A DNA stretch of 10,344 bases from NCBI GenBank assembly GCA_027079895.1, contig JALWUZ010000764.1, positions 1 through 10,344 on the forward strand, written 5' to 3'. Position numbers and translations under genes: made by a program. The DNA is from Anaerolineae bacterium. Lineage in GTDB: Bacteria > Chloroflexota > Anaerolineae > B4-G1. Shown piece after piece: positions 1 to 7,277 of this stretch (the first letter of the stretch is position 1; each line of letters begins with the position of its first letter). The notes beneath the pieces were generated by a model. It did not search any database and was not told the DNA's origin. It saw only the letters and a list, made by a program, of their open reading frames with translations.

Positions 1-1
1 C

Positions 2-1561
2 CTCCACCCCCGACAACTCCGCCAACACCTGCTCATCCTGCACCGGCGCGAACAACGCCAGCGTCACCCTGTCCAACCCCACCTGACGCGCATACCGCGC
101 CGCCTGCTTCCGCGCCTCCCGCGCCCGGTACACATCCACGAAACTCTTCACCTCGATGATTCCCTCCCGCTCCCCACACCGCAAATACAGATCCACCTTC
201 CCGTTCCCCGTCGGGAACTCCGGGCTCACCACACACCGCGCCCCCACCGCCTCCTGCAACCAGAAGTAGAGATGGAAATGTCCCACCGCCTCCGTCAGAT
301 GCAGGTCGCTCCGGCGGCGCGGCTGCCCCCGCCAGGGACTCAGGCCGCGCTCCTCCAACCGCTTCAGATACCCCTTGTACCGTTCCAACAGCGGGCCCAG
401 CCGCAGACCATCCTCGGCGAACACGTCCGCCAGGTCATCCAGCGGCTCCAGCGGCAGCAGCGGCAACCGCTCCCCGACCAAGTCCAGGCTCAGCGCGTCG
501 TACAGGCAACTCTGCACGAACGGCGACGAAAACCGGCTCACCTCCGCCAACTCGCCGTTCCCCAGCCGCACCGTCTCCGGCACGATGACCCCGTGCATGT
601 ACAGGTAGTTATGCACCGGATTGTGGAACGTAAACCCCACATCCTCCCGCCCGAACAGATGCACCAGGAACTCCCGATACTCCGGCCGCCGCGCCTTCGA
701 CACCATATTCAACACCGTGTTGTTCGGCTCCACGAACCGCGCCTTGTGCCACACCAACTCCCACTCCCGCCGGCCGATGACCGCGTCCGGCCCCGGATTG
801 TACCGCTCCGTCAGCAACTCCCCGAACCACGACACCAACCCCGGCTGTCCGCGCGTCACCGTGTACACCTGCTCCACCACCTCCGGCGCGATGCGCTGGC
901 CGCTCTCATCCTGATACTGCCGGTATAACTCCCCCACCTCCTCCCGCGTCAGATTGGGCACCCGCAGGCTCTGCTGCACATTGAACGGAGAACCGCTCTC
1001 GCTCTCCACGCCCAGCACCGCCCGCACTCCCACCAACGCCAGCCCGTGCAACAGACAACTCTTCGCGCCACTTTCGCGCTCCCTCTCGCTCGCCCGCCGG
1101 ATGTACATATCCCGGAACTCGTTGGCGAAAGCGGCGACGTACTCACCGCTCAGCGCGTCGAACTCGTCCAGAATCAACACCAGCGGCTGCGAGAAATGCG
1201 TCGGCCCGAACAACTCCTGGAGGCCGGCCCACTCCTTCACCGGGGGGAAATCCCGCCCGAACCAGTCCCGCAGGCGGGACACCAGCACCGCCAGCACCTC
1301 CGCCGCCGAGGAGACGTTTCGGGCGGCCTGCATCGTCAGATAAGCCACCTCGAAACCGCCCCGCCTTTGGAGACGCTCCACCACCTGCTGCATTACCCAC
1401 GTCTTGCCCGTCTGCCGCGGAGCCCAGACGGTGATGTAATGCCCGCCCTTGCGCGGGTCATCCCCCACCAACCGTTCCAGGGCCTCCGCGACCAGCGCGT
1501 CGCGCGGCACGTAGTAATGCAACTCCGTATCCAAAGGCCCGTAGGAACAGAACCGGCGCAT
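2..1561 (-). CDS. ATPase with C-terminal PD-(D/E)XK nuclease domain (3' end cut by window edge)
   Basis: The frame stays open for 520 codons and runs off the left edge, so the C-terminus is missing. An N-terminal P-loop ATPase has a Walker A of the form APRQTGKT at residues 47-54 (Ala in place of the usual first Gly) and a Walker B, VLILDEFD, at 128-135. Near the visible end lie D457 (KVDLYL), E470-V-K472 (IIEVKSF) and a helix with Q487 (KQAARYA), which fits the D...ExK...Q pattern of PD-(D/E)XK nucleases. Proteins with this AAA-like plus nuclease layout are common in bacterial genomes, often as genomic-island or defence-like genes, but their role is largely unknown. The ATG at 1561 is supported by the start MRRFCSYGPL, which I recall as typical of the family. 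The upstream GAAAGAAAG is a poor ribosome site. It begins 22 bases after the flavoprotein gene, so co-transcription is likely, though a functional link to it is not evident. Confidence 0.8.
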   Translation of the reverse strand, partial: MRRFCSYGPLDTELHYYVPRDALVAEALERLVGDDPRKGGHYITVWAPRQTGKTWVMQQVVERLQRRGGFEVAYLTMQAARNVSSAAEVLAVLVSRLRDWFGRDFPPVKEWAGLQELFGPTHFSQPLVLILDEFDALSGEYVAAFANEFRDMYIRRASERERESGAKSCLLHGLALVGVRAVLGVESESGSPFNVQQSLRVPNLTREEVGELYRQYQDESGQRIAPEVVEQVYTVTRGQPGLVSWFGELLTERYNPGPDAVIGRREWELVWHKARFVEPNNTVLNMVSKARRPEYREFLVHLFGREDVGFTFHNPVHNYLYMHGVIVPETVRLGNGELAEVSRFSSPFVQSCLYDALSLDLVGERLPLLPLEPLDDLADVFAEDGLRLGPLLERYKGYLKRLEERGLSPWRGQPRRRSDLHLTEAVGHFHLYFWLQEAVGARCVVSPEFPTGNGKVDLYLRCGEREGIIEVKSFVDVYRAREARKQAARYARQVGLDRVTLALFAPVQDEQVLAELSGVE

Positions 1562-1583
1562 AACGCTTTCTTTCGCCCGCCGC

Positions 1584-3206
1584 CTACTGATGCCGCGTGT
1601 AATCCGGCAGCAGAATCGGCGAGATAACCCCTGTATCCACCCCGGCCTCGTCCAACTCCTTGATCCAGGCCGCCACGTGAGCCAGCGACGGCGCCCCCAA
1701 CTTCACCCGCTGCGAGTGTGCCGCCGCCGACCGTCCAGACCGCCGTCCGAACACCGTGATTTCCAACAGCGAATTGCCCATCAGCCGATTGTGCCCATGC
1801 ACCCCGCCGCTCACCTCCCCGGCGATGAACAACCCCGGTACATCGGTCGAACCATCCGGCTTCAGCCGCACCCCGCCGTTCTGATAGTGCAACGTCGGGT
1901 AGACCAACATCGGCTCTTTGGTGATGTCTATCCCGAACCGCCCGAACTGCCGCACCATCGCCGGGAGAGCCTTCTTGATCGTCCCCGGCCCCTTGATCAT
2001 CTCGATGATCGGCGAGTCCAGCCACACCCCCGGCTGACCGGTCGGCGTCACGACCCCCTTGCCGTGTCCGCCCTGCTCGACCGGCGCGCACTCCCGGATG
2101 AGCGCGGCGGCCTCCACATCGCGCGGCTCCAGCGGATAGACGAACTGCTCACCCTCCGCGTTGACCGGCTGGCCGCCCAGCCCGCGCACCTTCTCCGTCA
2201 CCAGCAGGCCGAGAATCTGCTCCGGGAAAGCGGCCCCGGTGGGATGGTACTGCATAGACTCCAGATACCCCAGCCGCGCGCCGGCCCGGTAAGCGATCAC
2301 CACCCCATCCGCCGTCGCCCCGTAGTGATTCGTCGTCGGGAAGCCCTGATAGTGCAACCGGCCCCCGCCTCCCGTCGCCAGCACCACCGCCTTCGCCTTG
2401 ATGTAACTGTAGACCCCCGTCTCCAGATTCATCACGATCGCTCCGGCGGCCTGGCCGTTATCGTCCAGCACCAACTCGACGGCCGGCGAGAACTCGATGA
2501 CGGTGATGTCGTCCTCGCGGTCGCGCACCTCATCCCGCAGCGTGCGCATAATCTCCGCGCCGGAGTAATCCCGCGCCGAGTGCATCCGCTTGCGACTGGT
2601 GCCGCCGCCGTGCGCCTCGATCATCGTCCCGTCCGGCTCCTTGTCGAACATCATCCCCAACTCTTCCAGCCACTCGATGACGAACGGCGCGTCCATCACC
2701 AACGCCTCCACCAACTCCGGCACGTTGGTAAAGTGCCCCCCGCCGATGACATCCAGATAGTGAATCGCCGGACTGTCCTCCGGTCGGTCGGCGGCCTGAA
2801 TGCCGCCCTGGGCCATCATCGTGTTGGCGTCGCCGAAGCGTAACTTCGTCACCAAGATCACCTTCGCCCCGTTCTCCTGCGCCAGCAGCGCGGCGGACGC
2901 TCCCCCGCCCCCCCCGCCGATTACCAACACATCCGTTTCGGCGAACGGCTCGCTCAGGTCGAAATCCGGCGTGATATGCGGCCACCCCTCGACGATCTTC
3001 CCCAACTCGATGGGCATCCGCTGCCCCTTGCTGACCCCCACCCGCAGCGCGTGGAAAGTCTCCTCCTTGTAATCTGGATGAAAGGCCTGCAAAATCGCGT
3101 CCCGCTCCTCCAGACTCATCGCCGGGAACGTCTCCTTGATCCGGCGGGCGCGGGTGGCCTCGACCTTACGAATTGACTCTCGCATCTCAGGCGGATAACC
3201 GCTCAT
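1584..3206 (-). CDS. Fumarate reductase/succinate dehydrogenase-like flavoprotein, soluble type
   Basis: A 540-residue FAD protein of the SdhA/FrdA/L-aspartate oxidase family, expected to interconvert fumarate and succinate in the cytoplasm. The FAD-binding Rossmann motif VIGGGGGGASAAL begins near residue 95. Residues matching the E. coli FrdA active site are all present: H321 (QYHPTG), T337/E338, R341, the proton-relay Arg R362 (EPRD), H440 (PTLHY) and R474 (HNRL). The histidine that binds FAD covalently in FrdA (H44) is Asn here (N128, in ANTMMAQGG), so the flavin is probably not covalently bound. About 90 residues precede the FAD fold, and the C-terminal helical region of classical SdhA is mostly absent. 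AGGAGG at 3215-3220 supports the ATG at 3206. It follows the FrdB-like gene by 12 bases, its obvious partner. From memory, methanogen TfrA has a similar length, making a thiol:fumarate reductase-like role the best alternative label. Confidence 0.88.
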   Translation of the reverse strand: MSGYPPEMRESIRKVEATRARRIKETFPAMSLEERDAILQAFHPDYKEETFHALRVGVSKGQRMPIELGKIVEGWPHITPDFDLSEPFAETDVLVIGGGGGGASAALLAQENGAKVILVTKLRFGDANTMMAQGGIQAADRPEDSPAIHYLDVIGGGHFTNVPELVEALVMDAPFVIEWLEELGMMFDKEPDGTMIEAHGGGTSRKRMHSARDYSGAEIMRTLRDEVRDREDDITVIEFSPAVELVLDDNGQAAGAIVMNLETGVYSYIKAKAVVLATGGGGRLHYQGFPTTNHYGATADGVVIAYRAGARLGYLESMQYHPTGAAFPEQILGLLVTEKVRGLGGQPVNAEGEQFVYPLEPRDVEAAALIRECAPVEQGGHGKGVVTPTGQPGVWLDSPIIEMIKGPGTIKKALPAMVRQFGRFGIDITKEPMLVYPTLHYQNGGVRLKPDGSTDVPGLFIAGEVSGGVHGHNRLMGNSLLEITVFGRRSGRSAAAHSQRVKLGAPSLAHVAAWIKELDEAGVDTGVISPILLPDYTRHQ

Positions 3207-3218
3207 CGTTCACTCCTC

Positions 3219-3908
3219 CTACTTAGGTTCGATATCCCGCGCTTTGTACCGCGCCACCAACTCATCCTTGCTGAGCCCCTTCAACTCCTCCAACTCGGCG
3301 TCGAACTTCCCCGCTCGAATCTCCTTCAGCCGCTCTTGGAGATGTTGTGAACGCGGGGCCAGGTAACGTCCGTACAGCCGCCGGGCCAGAATCGCGATAT
3401 TGTACTGCGCCTCCTCCGCCGGGCAGCGGGACGCGCACAGGCCGCACATAATACAGTCGAAAGAGATGTCGGCCACAGCCGCGATGTCTCCCCGCATACC
3501 GGCGGCCATATACGCCCGCACGTCAATCTCCTGCGGACAAGCCTTCGAGCAGGCCCCGCATCCCAGACAGCGGAGCACCTCCGGGTAGATCGAGAACAAC
3601 GTCGTCGCCGTCGGCTCCAACTTGGTGATGTCGTAAGTCGCCCGCTGCGCCGGGAAGAACGGAATCTGCGCCAGATACATCCCCGGCTGTACCACCGTCT
3701 GGCAGGCCAGCCCGAAGTACAACTTCGGGTCGCCCATAATGCGGTAGACGGTCGCACACGCCCCGCAGAACCCGCCTCGGCAGCCCACCCCGCGGATGAG
3801 TTTGTACCCCGCCCACTCCATCGCCTTCATAATCGTCAGCGTGGACGGCACCATATACTGCTTGCCCATTATGTAGATTGGAATCAAGTTGTCTTGCTGC
3901 TCCGCCAT
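3219..3908 (-). CDS. Fumarate reductase/succinate dehydrogenase-like iron-sulfur subunit (SdhB/FrdB type)
   Basis: A 229-residue electron-transfer subunit. The N-terminal half has a plant-ferredoxin-like [2Fe-2S] set C43, C48, C51 (CRGGFCGAC) and C69. The C-terminal half carries C114, C117, C120, C124 and C152, C155, C158, C162, each followed by Pro. Classical SdhB holds one [4Fe-4S] and one [3Fe-4S] in that domain; here both sets keep four cysteines, so two [4Fe-4S] clusters are likely, as in HdrC-type domains. It should pass electrons between the FAD subunit encoded directly downstream and the Hdr proteins encoded upstream. The start is taken as the ATG at 3908, preceded by GGGGGTGA and 11 bases after the previous stop. 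A longer frame from 3944 would overlap the previous gene and add only a Gly-rich leader. The charged tail after about residue 185 has no recognised domain. No signal peptide or membrane segment is seen. Confidence 0.87.
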   Translation of the reverse strand: MAEQQDNLIPIYIMGKQYMVPSTLTIMKAMEWAGYKLIRGVGCRGGFCGACATVYRIMGDPKLYFGLACQTVVQPGMYLAQIPFFPAQRATYDITKLEPTATTLFSIYPEVLRCLGCGACSKACPQEIDVRAYMAAGMRGDIAAVADISFDCIMCGLCASRCPAEEAQYNIAILARRLYGRYLAPRSQHLQERLKEIRAGKFDAELEELKGLSKDELVARYKARDIEPK

Positions 3909-3919
3909 AGCATCACCCC

Positions 3920-5032
3920 CTACTCCTCCCCCACCTCCATCCACTCATCCTCGCGGAAAGTGACCAGAGGCAGAGGCTCCTCGACATCCCGACCGGGGAC
4001 GTACTCGAACACCGCCTGCACCTGCTGGCCGATGGCCCGGAACACCCGCCCCACCGGTAGATTAGTCGGGCACGCGCTGGTACACATCCCGCAGCCGATG
4101 CAGGAAAGCACCATGTGATTGAGCCTGGTCAGGTGGAACAACATCGTATCGGCCGGCAGACGGGTCGCCCCCTTGCGCCGCGCCCAGTTCATGTACTGCG
4201 CCGGTTCGTGGTCGAAGACCGGGCTCTTGAAGAGACACGTCTTGCAGTAACAGATCGGGCAGACCGTCATACAGTTGTGACAGCGCACGCAGGCGGCGAA
4301 CACCCCCTCGATACCCTCCTCATCGAGCCGCTGGCGGATGTCGCCGAAACGCTCATCGCGTACCTGAGTGCGGGCGGCGACCACCTTCTCCACCACCTCG
4401 GCCCGTCGCCCGTCCCCTTCCTGGGGGGCGAACCCCAGTTGCTCGGCCAACTCATCGCTCAAAGTGATGGGGATTCCGGCCCCCAGGTCGGCCCCGAAGA
4501 GTTCCAGCGCGATGTCGGCGTTTTCGACCTGGGGCTTCTCGCACATCTCGCAGGCGTCGCGGAAGGCGTACCCCTCCACCGGCGACAGATCGCCGCTCTG
4601 CGCCGTCGCCAGATAGGCCGCCATATCCACCTGCCCCTGACCGTGCAACTCGACGTAGACCGGCACGTCGTAAGTCCCCAGACAATCCACCCCGATAGTC
4701 ACCAGATCGTCCAGGCTGGCCTGGCGCAACTTGACCAACTCCACCAGGGCCCGCAGTTCACACGACCGCAGCACCGCCCCGATCTTGCCGCGCGGCTCGC
4801 GGACGGAGACGTGGCCGACCACGCGGGCCGCGTTCAGCCCCATCACCGGCGCGAACGGATTGGCCGCCGCCAGCAGATCCGGATCCGTCACCAGCGCGGG
4901 CGTGATCGTCCCGGATGGCGTCTCCATCGGCACCAGCAACGCCTCCACCACCCCGGCCTCCAACAACTGCCGGAGGAAGCCCCGTGCCGCCGCCAGCGCA
5001 TCACCGTTTTCCACAGGAATAACTGTTCTCAT
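3920..5032 (-). CDS. FdhB/FrhB-like iron-sulfur protein (formate dehydrogenase / F420 hydrogenase beta-subunit family)
   Basis: A 370-residue protein. Residues 1-130 look like the FrhB/FdhB fold: VLRSCELRAL (C91) and VTIGVDCLGTY (C117) resemble the conserved pieces of that family. A pair C161/C164 follows. The C-terminal part is a ferredoxin-like module: a dense run of seven cysteines at 248, 251, 254, 258, 261, 263 and 266, then a regular set at C311, C314, C317, C321 followed by Pro. Members of this family are flavin/Fe-S subunits that exchange electrons with F420, NAD(P)H or another iron-sulfur protein; which one applies here cannot be told from sequence. The ATG at 5032 follows AGGGGGA at a suitable distance. 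It lies between mvhD and the FrdB-like gene, so it may connect the Hdr core to the fumarate reductase pair or supply electrons. No transmembrane helix is seen. The family call is fairly sure, the substrate is unknown. Confidence 0.75.
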   Translation of the reverse strand: MRTVIPVENGDALAAARGFLRQLLEAGVVEALLVPMETPSGTITPALVTDPDLLAAANPFAPVMGLNAARVVGHVSVREPRGKIGAVLRSCELRALVELVKLRQASLDDLVTIGVDCLGTYDVPVYVELHGQGQVDMAAYLATAQSGDLSPVEGYAFRDACEMCEKPQVENADIALELFGADLGAGIPITLSDELAEQLGFAPQEGDGRRAEVVEKVVAARTQVRDERFGDIRQRLDEEGIEGVFAACVRCHNCMTVCPICYCKTCLFKSPVFDHEPAQYMNWARRKGATRLPADTMLFHLTRLNHMVLSCIGCGMCTSACPTNLPVGRVFRAIGQQVQAVFEYVPGRDVEEPLPLVTFREDEWMEVGEE

Positions 5033-5069
5033 TCCATCCCCCTGTCATCATTGTTCATTGACCCGGTGC

Positions 5070-5495
5070 TCATACCGCCCACTTCTGGCGCATCGGGTTC
5101 GGCCCTTTCTCCCTGAGAAACTCCGTCATCTTCGTGACCGTCTCGGCGAACCGCTGCCCCTCGCTGGCGCTGATCCAGCGCAGCCAGACCCGCTCCTCGT
5201 CGAAACCGGCGTTCTTGATGATCTCCTTCAGCGCGATGATCCGCCGTCGGGCCTTGTAGTTCCCCGACTGATAGTGACAATCGCCGGGGTGGCAGCCGCC
5301 GACCAGGACGCCATCTACCCCGTCCAACAACGGCTTGAGCACGTAAGTCGGGTCCACCGAACCGGAGCACATCAAGCGGATGATGCGCACGTTCGGCGGA
5401 TACTGAATGCGGGAAGTCCCCGCCAGGTCGGCCCCGGTATAGGTACACCAGTTGCACAGAAACGCCACGATTTTGGGTTCGAACTTCTCGGCCAT
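5070..5495 (-). CDS. mvhD: MvhD: [2Fe-2S] electron-transfer subunit linked to HdrA
   Basis: A 141-residue protein of the methyl-viologen-reducing hydrogenase delta-subunit family. Conserved cysteines are visible: C14 and C17 in CNWCTYTGAD, C43 in RLMCSGSVDP, and C68 and C73 in GGCHPGDCHY. Some of these bind the [2Fe-2S] cluster. In methanogens MvhD joins a hydrogenase or formate dehydrogenase to HdrA and passes electrons to the HdrA flavin; in many bacteria it occurs next to hdrA with other partners. No hydrogenase gene is in this window, so the donor here may be the FdhB-like protein encoded next or something outside. The ATG at 5495 has GAAGGGGG just upstream. The gene starts after a 72-base spacer, the longest in the array, which holds an inverted repeat. 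Its stop is 37 bases before the next start. Family length is normal. Confidence 0.92.
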   Translation of the reverse strand: MAEKFEPKIVAFLCNWCTYTGADLAGTSRIQYPPNVRIIRLMCSGSVDPTYVLKPLLDGVDGVLVGGCHPGDCHYQSGNYKARRRIIALKEIIKNAGFDEERVWLRWISASEGQRFAETVTKMTEFLREKGPNPMRQKWAV

Positions 5496-5510
5496 ACTGC
5501 CCCCTTCGTT

Positions 5511-5566
5511 AAAAGATTGTAGCCGCCGTCCGTCCGCCGCTGCGGGGGAGGTCGGGCGGCATCTTT
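5511..5566 (-). other. Inverted repeat in the hdrA-mvhD spacer (possible hairpin, attenuator or terminator)
   Basis: In the only sizeable spacer of the array, the coding strand reads AAAGATGCCGCC (5566-5555), 27 bases, then GGCGGC (5527-5522), a four-base TACA, and ATCTTTT (5517-5511). Arms of 6 GC-rich plus 6 AT-rich pairs are separated on one side by a four-base bulge, with CTTTT at the end. It could be a weak terminator, a processing or stability hairpin, or a modulator of mvhD translation. The T-run is short and the loop long, so read-through is expected. Confidence 0.4.
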
Positions 5567-5567
5567 C

Positions 5568-7271
5568 TTACCCCAACAGCGCGTCCACCTGCGCCAGAAC
5601 CTGATCCGGCGTGAAATGCTGCAATCGAATCGCCTTCGACGGGCAGGTCGCCGCGCAGGCCCCACATCCCTTGCACAGCACCGGGTTGATCCGCGACACG
5701 TTCCACAGCGCGTCGAGGTCGGCTGCGCCGTAGGGACACACCTCGACGCACATCCCACATCCGGCGCACATCTCCACGTCCACCACCGCCGTCGCCGACT
5801 CGGCCGGCACCGTCCCGCGCAGCAGCGGTATCAACGCCGACGAGGCCGCCGCCTTCGCCTGGGCGATCGTGTCCGGGATGTCCTTCGGCCCCTGACAGCA
5901 CCCCGCCAGGAAGACCCCGTCCACCGCCGTATCCACCGGGCGCATCTTCGGGTGAATCTCCAGGAAAAAGCCGTCCGACGAGCGGGGCAGTTTGAGCAGC
6001 GAGGAGAGTTCGGCGGCGTCCGCGCGGGGCTCCATCCCCACCGCCAGTACCACCAGGTCGGCCTCGAAATCGAACGGCCGCCCCAACAGCGTATCCTCCC
6101 CCGCCAGTATCACCCGCTCGCCGCGCCGATAGATCTCCGACACCATCCCCCGCCGGTACAACACCCGCTTCTTCCGCGCCTCGTCGTAGAACTCCTCCGC
6201 TCCTTTGGCGAACGTGCGCACGTCCATGTAAAACACCGTCACCTCCGCCTCCGGCAGCAACTCCCGCACCAGGCGGGACTGCTTGGCGGTGTACATACAG
6301 CAGACCCGCGAGCAGTAGGGATGGCCCAACTGCACATCCCGCGACCCGACGCACTGAATGAACGCCACCTTCTTCGGCAGACGACCGTTCACCGCCAGCA
6401 CTTCCGGCCCGGACTCCTCGGCGGCGGCCAGCCGATGCTCCATCTCCAACGACGTGATGACGTTCGGATACTGGCCGTACCCCAACTCCGGCTTCCGCCG
6501 GGGGTTGAAGACATCGTAACCGGTGGCGATGACGAGCGCACCGACGCCCAACGGCTCCTCCACGCCCCGCACCGTGACCTCGAAATTCCCCACGTACCCC
6601 TCGACCTGCGTTACCTCCGTGTTCAGCAACACGGTGATGTTGGGATGGGACTGCACCCGCTCCGTCAGCGGCCCCAGCAGGTCTGCGACCCGCTCCAACG
6701 TGGGGAAAATCCGGTTCAAATCCGCCACCCGGCCCCCCAGGTGATCGCTCCTCTCCACCAGATAGACCGGGAAACCGGCCTCGGCGATGTCGAGCGCGGC
6801 GGTCATTCCGGCCACCCCGCCCCCAATGACCAGGGCCTCCGGCGTGACCCCGACCTCCCGCGCTTCCAGCGGCTCCAGGCGGGCCGCCTTCGCCACCACC
6901 GACGCCACCAGCCACTTGGCCTTATCCGTCGCCAGTCCCCGGTCCGAATGTACCCAGGCGCACTGCTCCCGGATATTCGCCATCTCCACCAGATACGGGT
7001 TCAACCCGGCTTGCTCCCCCGCCCCGCGAAAAGTGGGCTCGTGCATGCGCGGGGAACACGAGGCCACCACCACCCGGTTGAGATTATGCGCCTTGATGTC
7101 CTCCTGAATCAGCCGTTGGCCGGGGTCGGAGCACATGTACAGATAATCGCGGGCTACGGTGACGCCCGGCAAAGTGGCCGCGAACTCCGCCACCGCTTTC
7201 ACGTCCACAGTGGCGGCGATGTTCACGCCGCAATGACAAATGTATACGCCGATACGGGGTTGCGGGTCCAT
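5568..7271 (-). CDS. hdrA: HdrA-like flavin iron-sulfur protein (complete, short form)
   Basis: A 567-residue HdrA, the FAD subunit where electrons enter Hdr complexes and where flavin-based bifurcation takes place in methanogens. Domains in order: an N-terminal part with GVYICHCGVNI (C12, C14) and C47, C72, C104; a thioredoxin-reductase-like FAD fold with VIGGGVAGMTAAL near residue 148 and LGGRV at 178; a cysteine cluster C307, C320, C324, C325 (YCSRVCCMYTAKQ); and a C-terminal ferredoxin with C502, C505, C508, C512 and C533, C536, C539, C543. The extra ferredoxin domain that interrupts the FAD fold in methanogen HdrA, just after the GYVGNF segment (here 225-230), is absent and the chain runs on without cysteines. 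The ATG at 7271 follows the hdrCB stop by six bases, and the ribosome site GAGGTG overlaps that stop. It most likely works with the adjacent HdrCB and MvhD. Confidence 0.93.
   Translation of the reverse strand: MDPQPRIGVYICHCGVNIAATVDVKAVAEFAATLPGVTVARDYLYMCSDPGQRLIQEDIKAHNLNRVVVASCSPRMHEPTFRGAGEQAGLNPYLVEMANIREQCAWVHSDRGLATDKAKWLVASVVAKAARLEPLEAREVGVTPEALVIGGGVAGMTAALDIAEAGFPVYLVERSDHLGGRVADLNRIFPTLERVADLLGPLTERVQSHPNITVLLNTEVTQVEGYVGNFEVTVRGVEEPLGVGALVIATGYDVFNPRRKPELGYGQYPNVITSLEMEHRLAAAEESGPEVLAVNGRLPKKVAFIQCVGSRDVQLGHPYCSRVCCMYTAKQSRLVRELLPEAEVTVFYMDVRTFAKGAEEFYDEARKKRVLYRRGMVSEIYRRGERVILAGEDTLLGRPFDFEADLVVLAVGMEPRADAAELSSLLKLPRSSDGFFLEIHPKMRPVDTAVDGVFLAGCCQGPKDIPDTIAQAKAAASSALIPLLRGTVPAESATAVVDVEMCAGCGMCVEVCPYGAADLDALWNVSRINPVLCKGCGACAATCPSKAIRLQHFTPDQVLAQVDALLG
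5832..5897. repeat. Near-identical coding block shared with 10088-10153
   Basis: Within hdrA, 5832-5858 (27 bases) and 5868-5897 (30 bases) are identical to 10088-10114 and 10124-10153 in the HdrA-like gene at the window edge, with the same nine-base spacing. They encode the QGPKDIPDT to AAASSAL region. Synonymous positions are the same throughout, which points to a fairly recent duplication or gene conversion. Confidence 0.75.
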
Positions 7272-7277
7272 AGCACC

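Noticed and set aside
1590..2843. Plus-strand open frame opposite the FrdA-like gene
   Set aside because: Antisense shadow of a gene with intact catalytic residues; no domain seen.
3909..3944. Upstream ATG at 3944 for the FrdB-like gene
   Set aside because: It overlaps the previous gene and adds a Gly-rich leader; ATG 3908 has a good ribosome site GGGGGTGA.
4115..5116. Plus-strand open frame of over 300 codons opposite the FdhB-like gene
   Set aside because: Same His/Arg/Gln-rich antisense composition; no ribosome site or domain. The opposite strand has clear cysteine motifs.
5516..5521. TACAAT on the minus strand as a -10 promoter element for mvhD
   Set aside because: No -35-like sequence lies at the right distance and the hexamer falls within the inverted repeat and close to the ribosome site, so an internal promoter is not supported.
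5496..5567. A strong intrinsic terminator between hdrA and mvhD
   Set aside because: The T-run is only four bases, the stem has a bulge and a 27-base loop, and the downstream genes belong functionally with the upstream ones; kept only as a possible hairpin.
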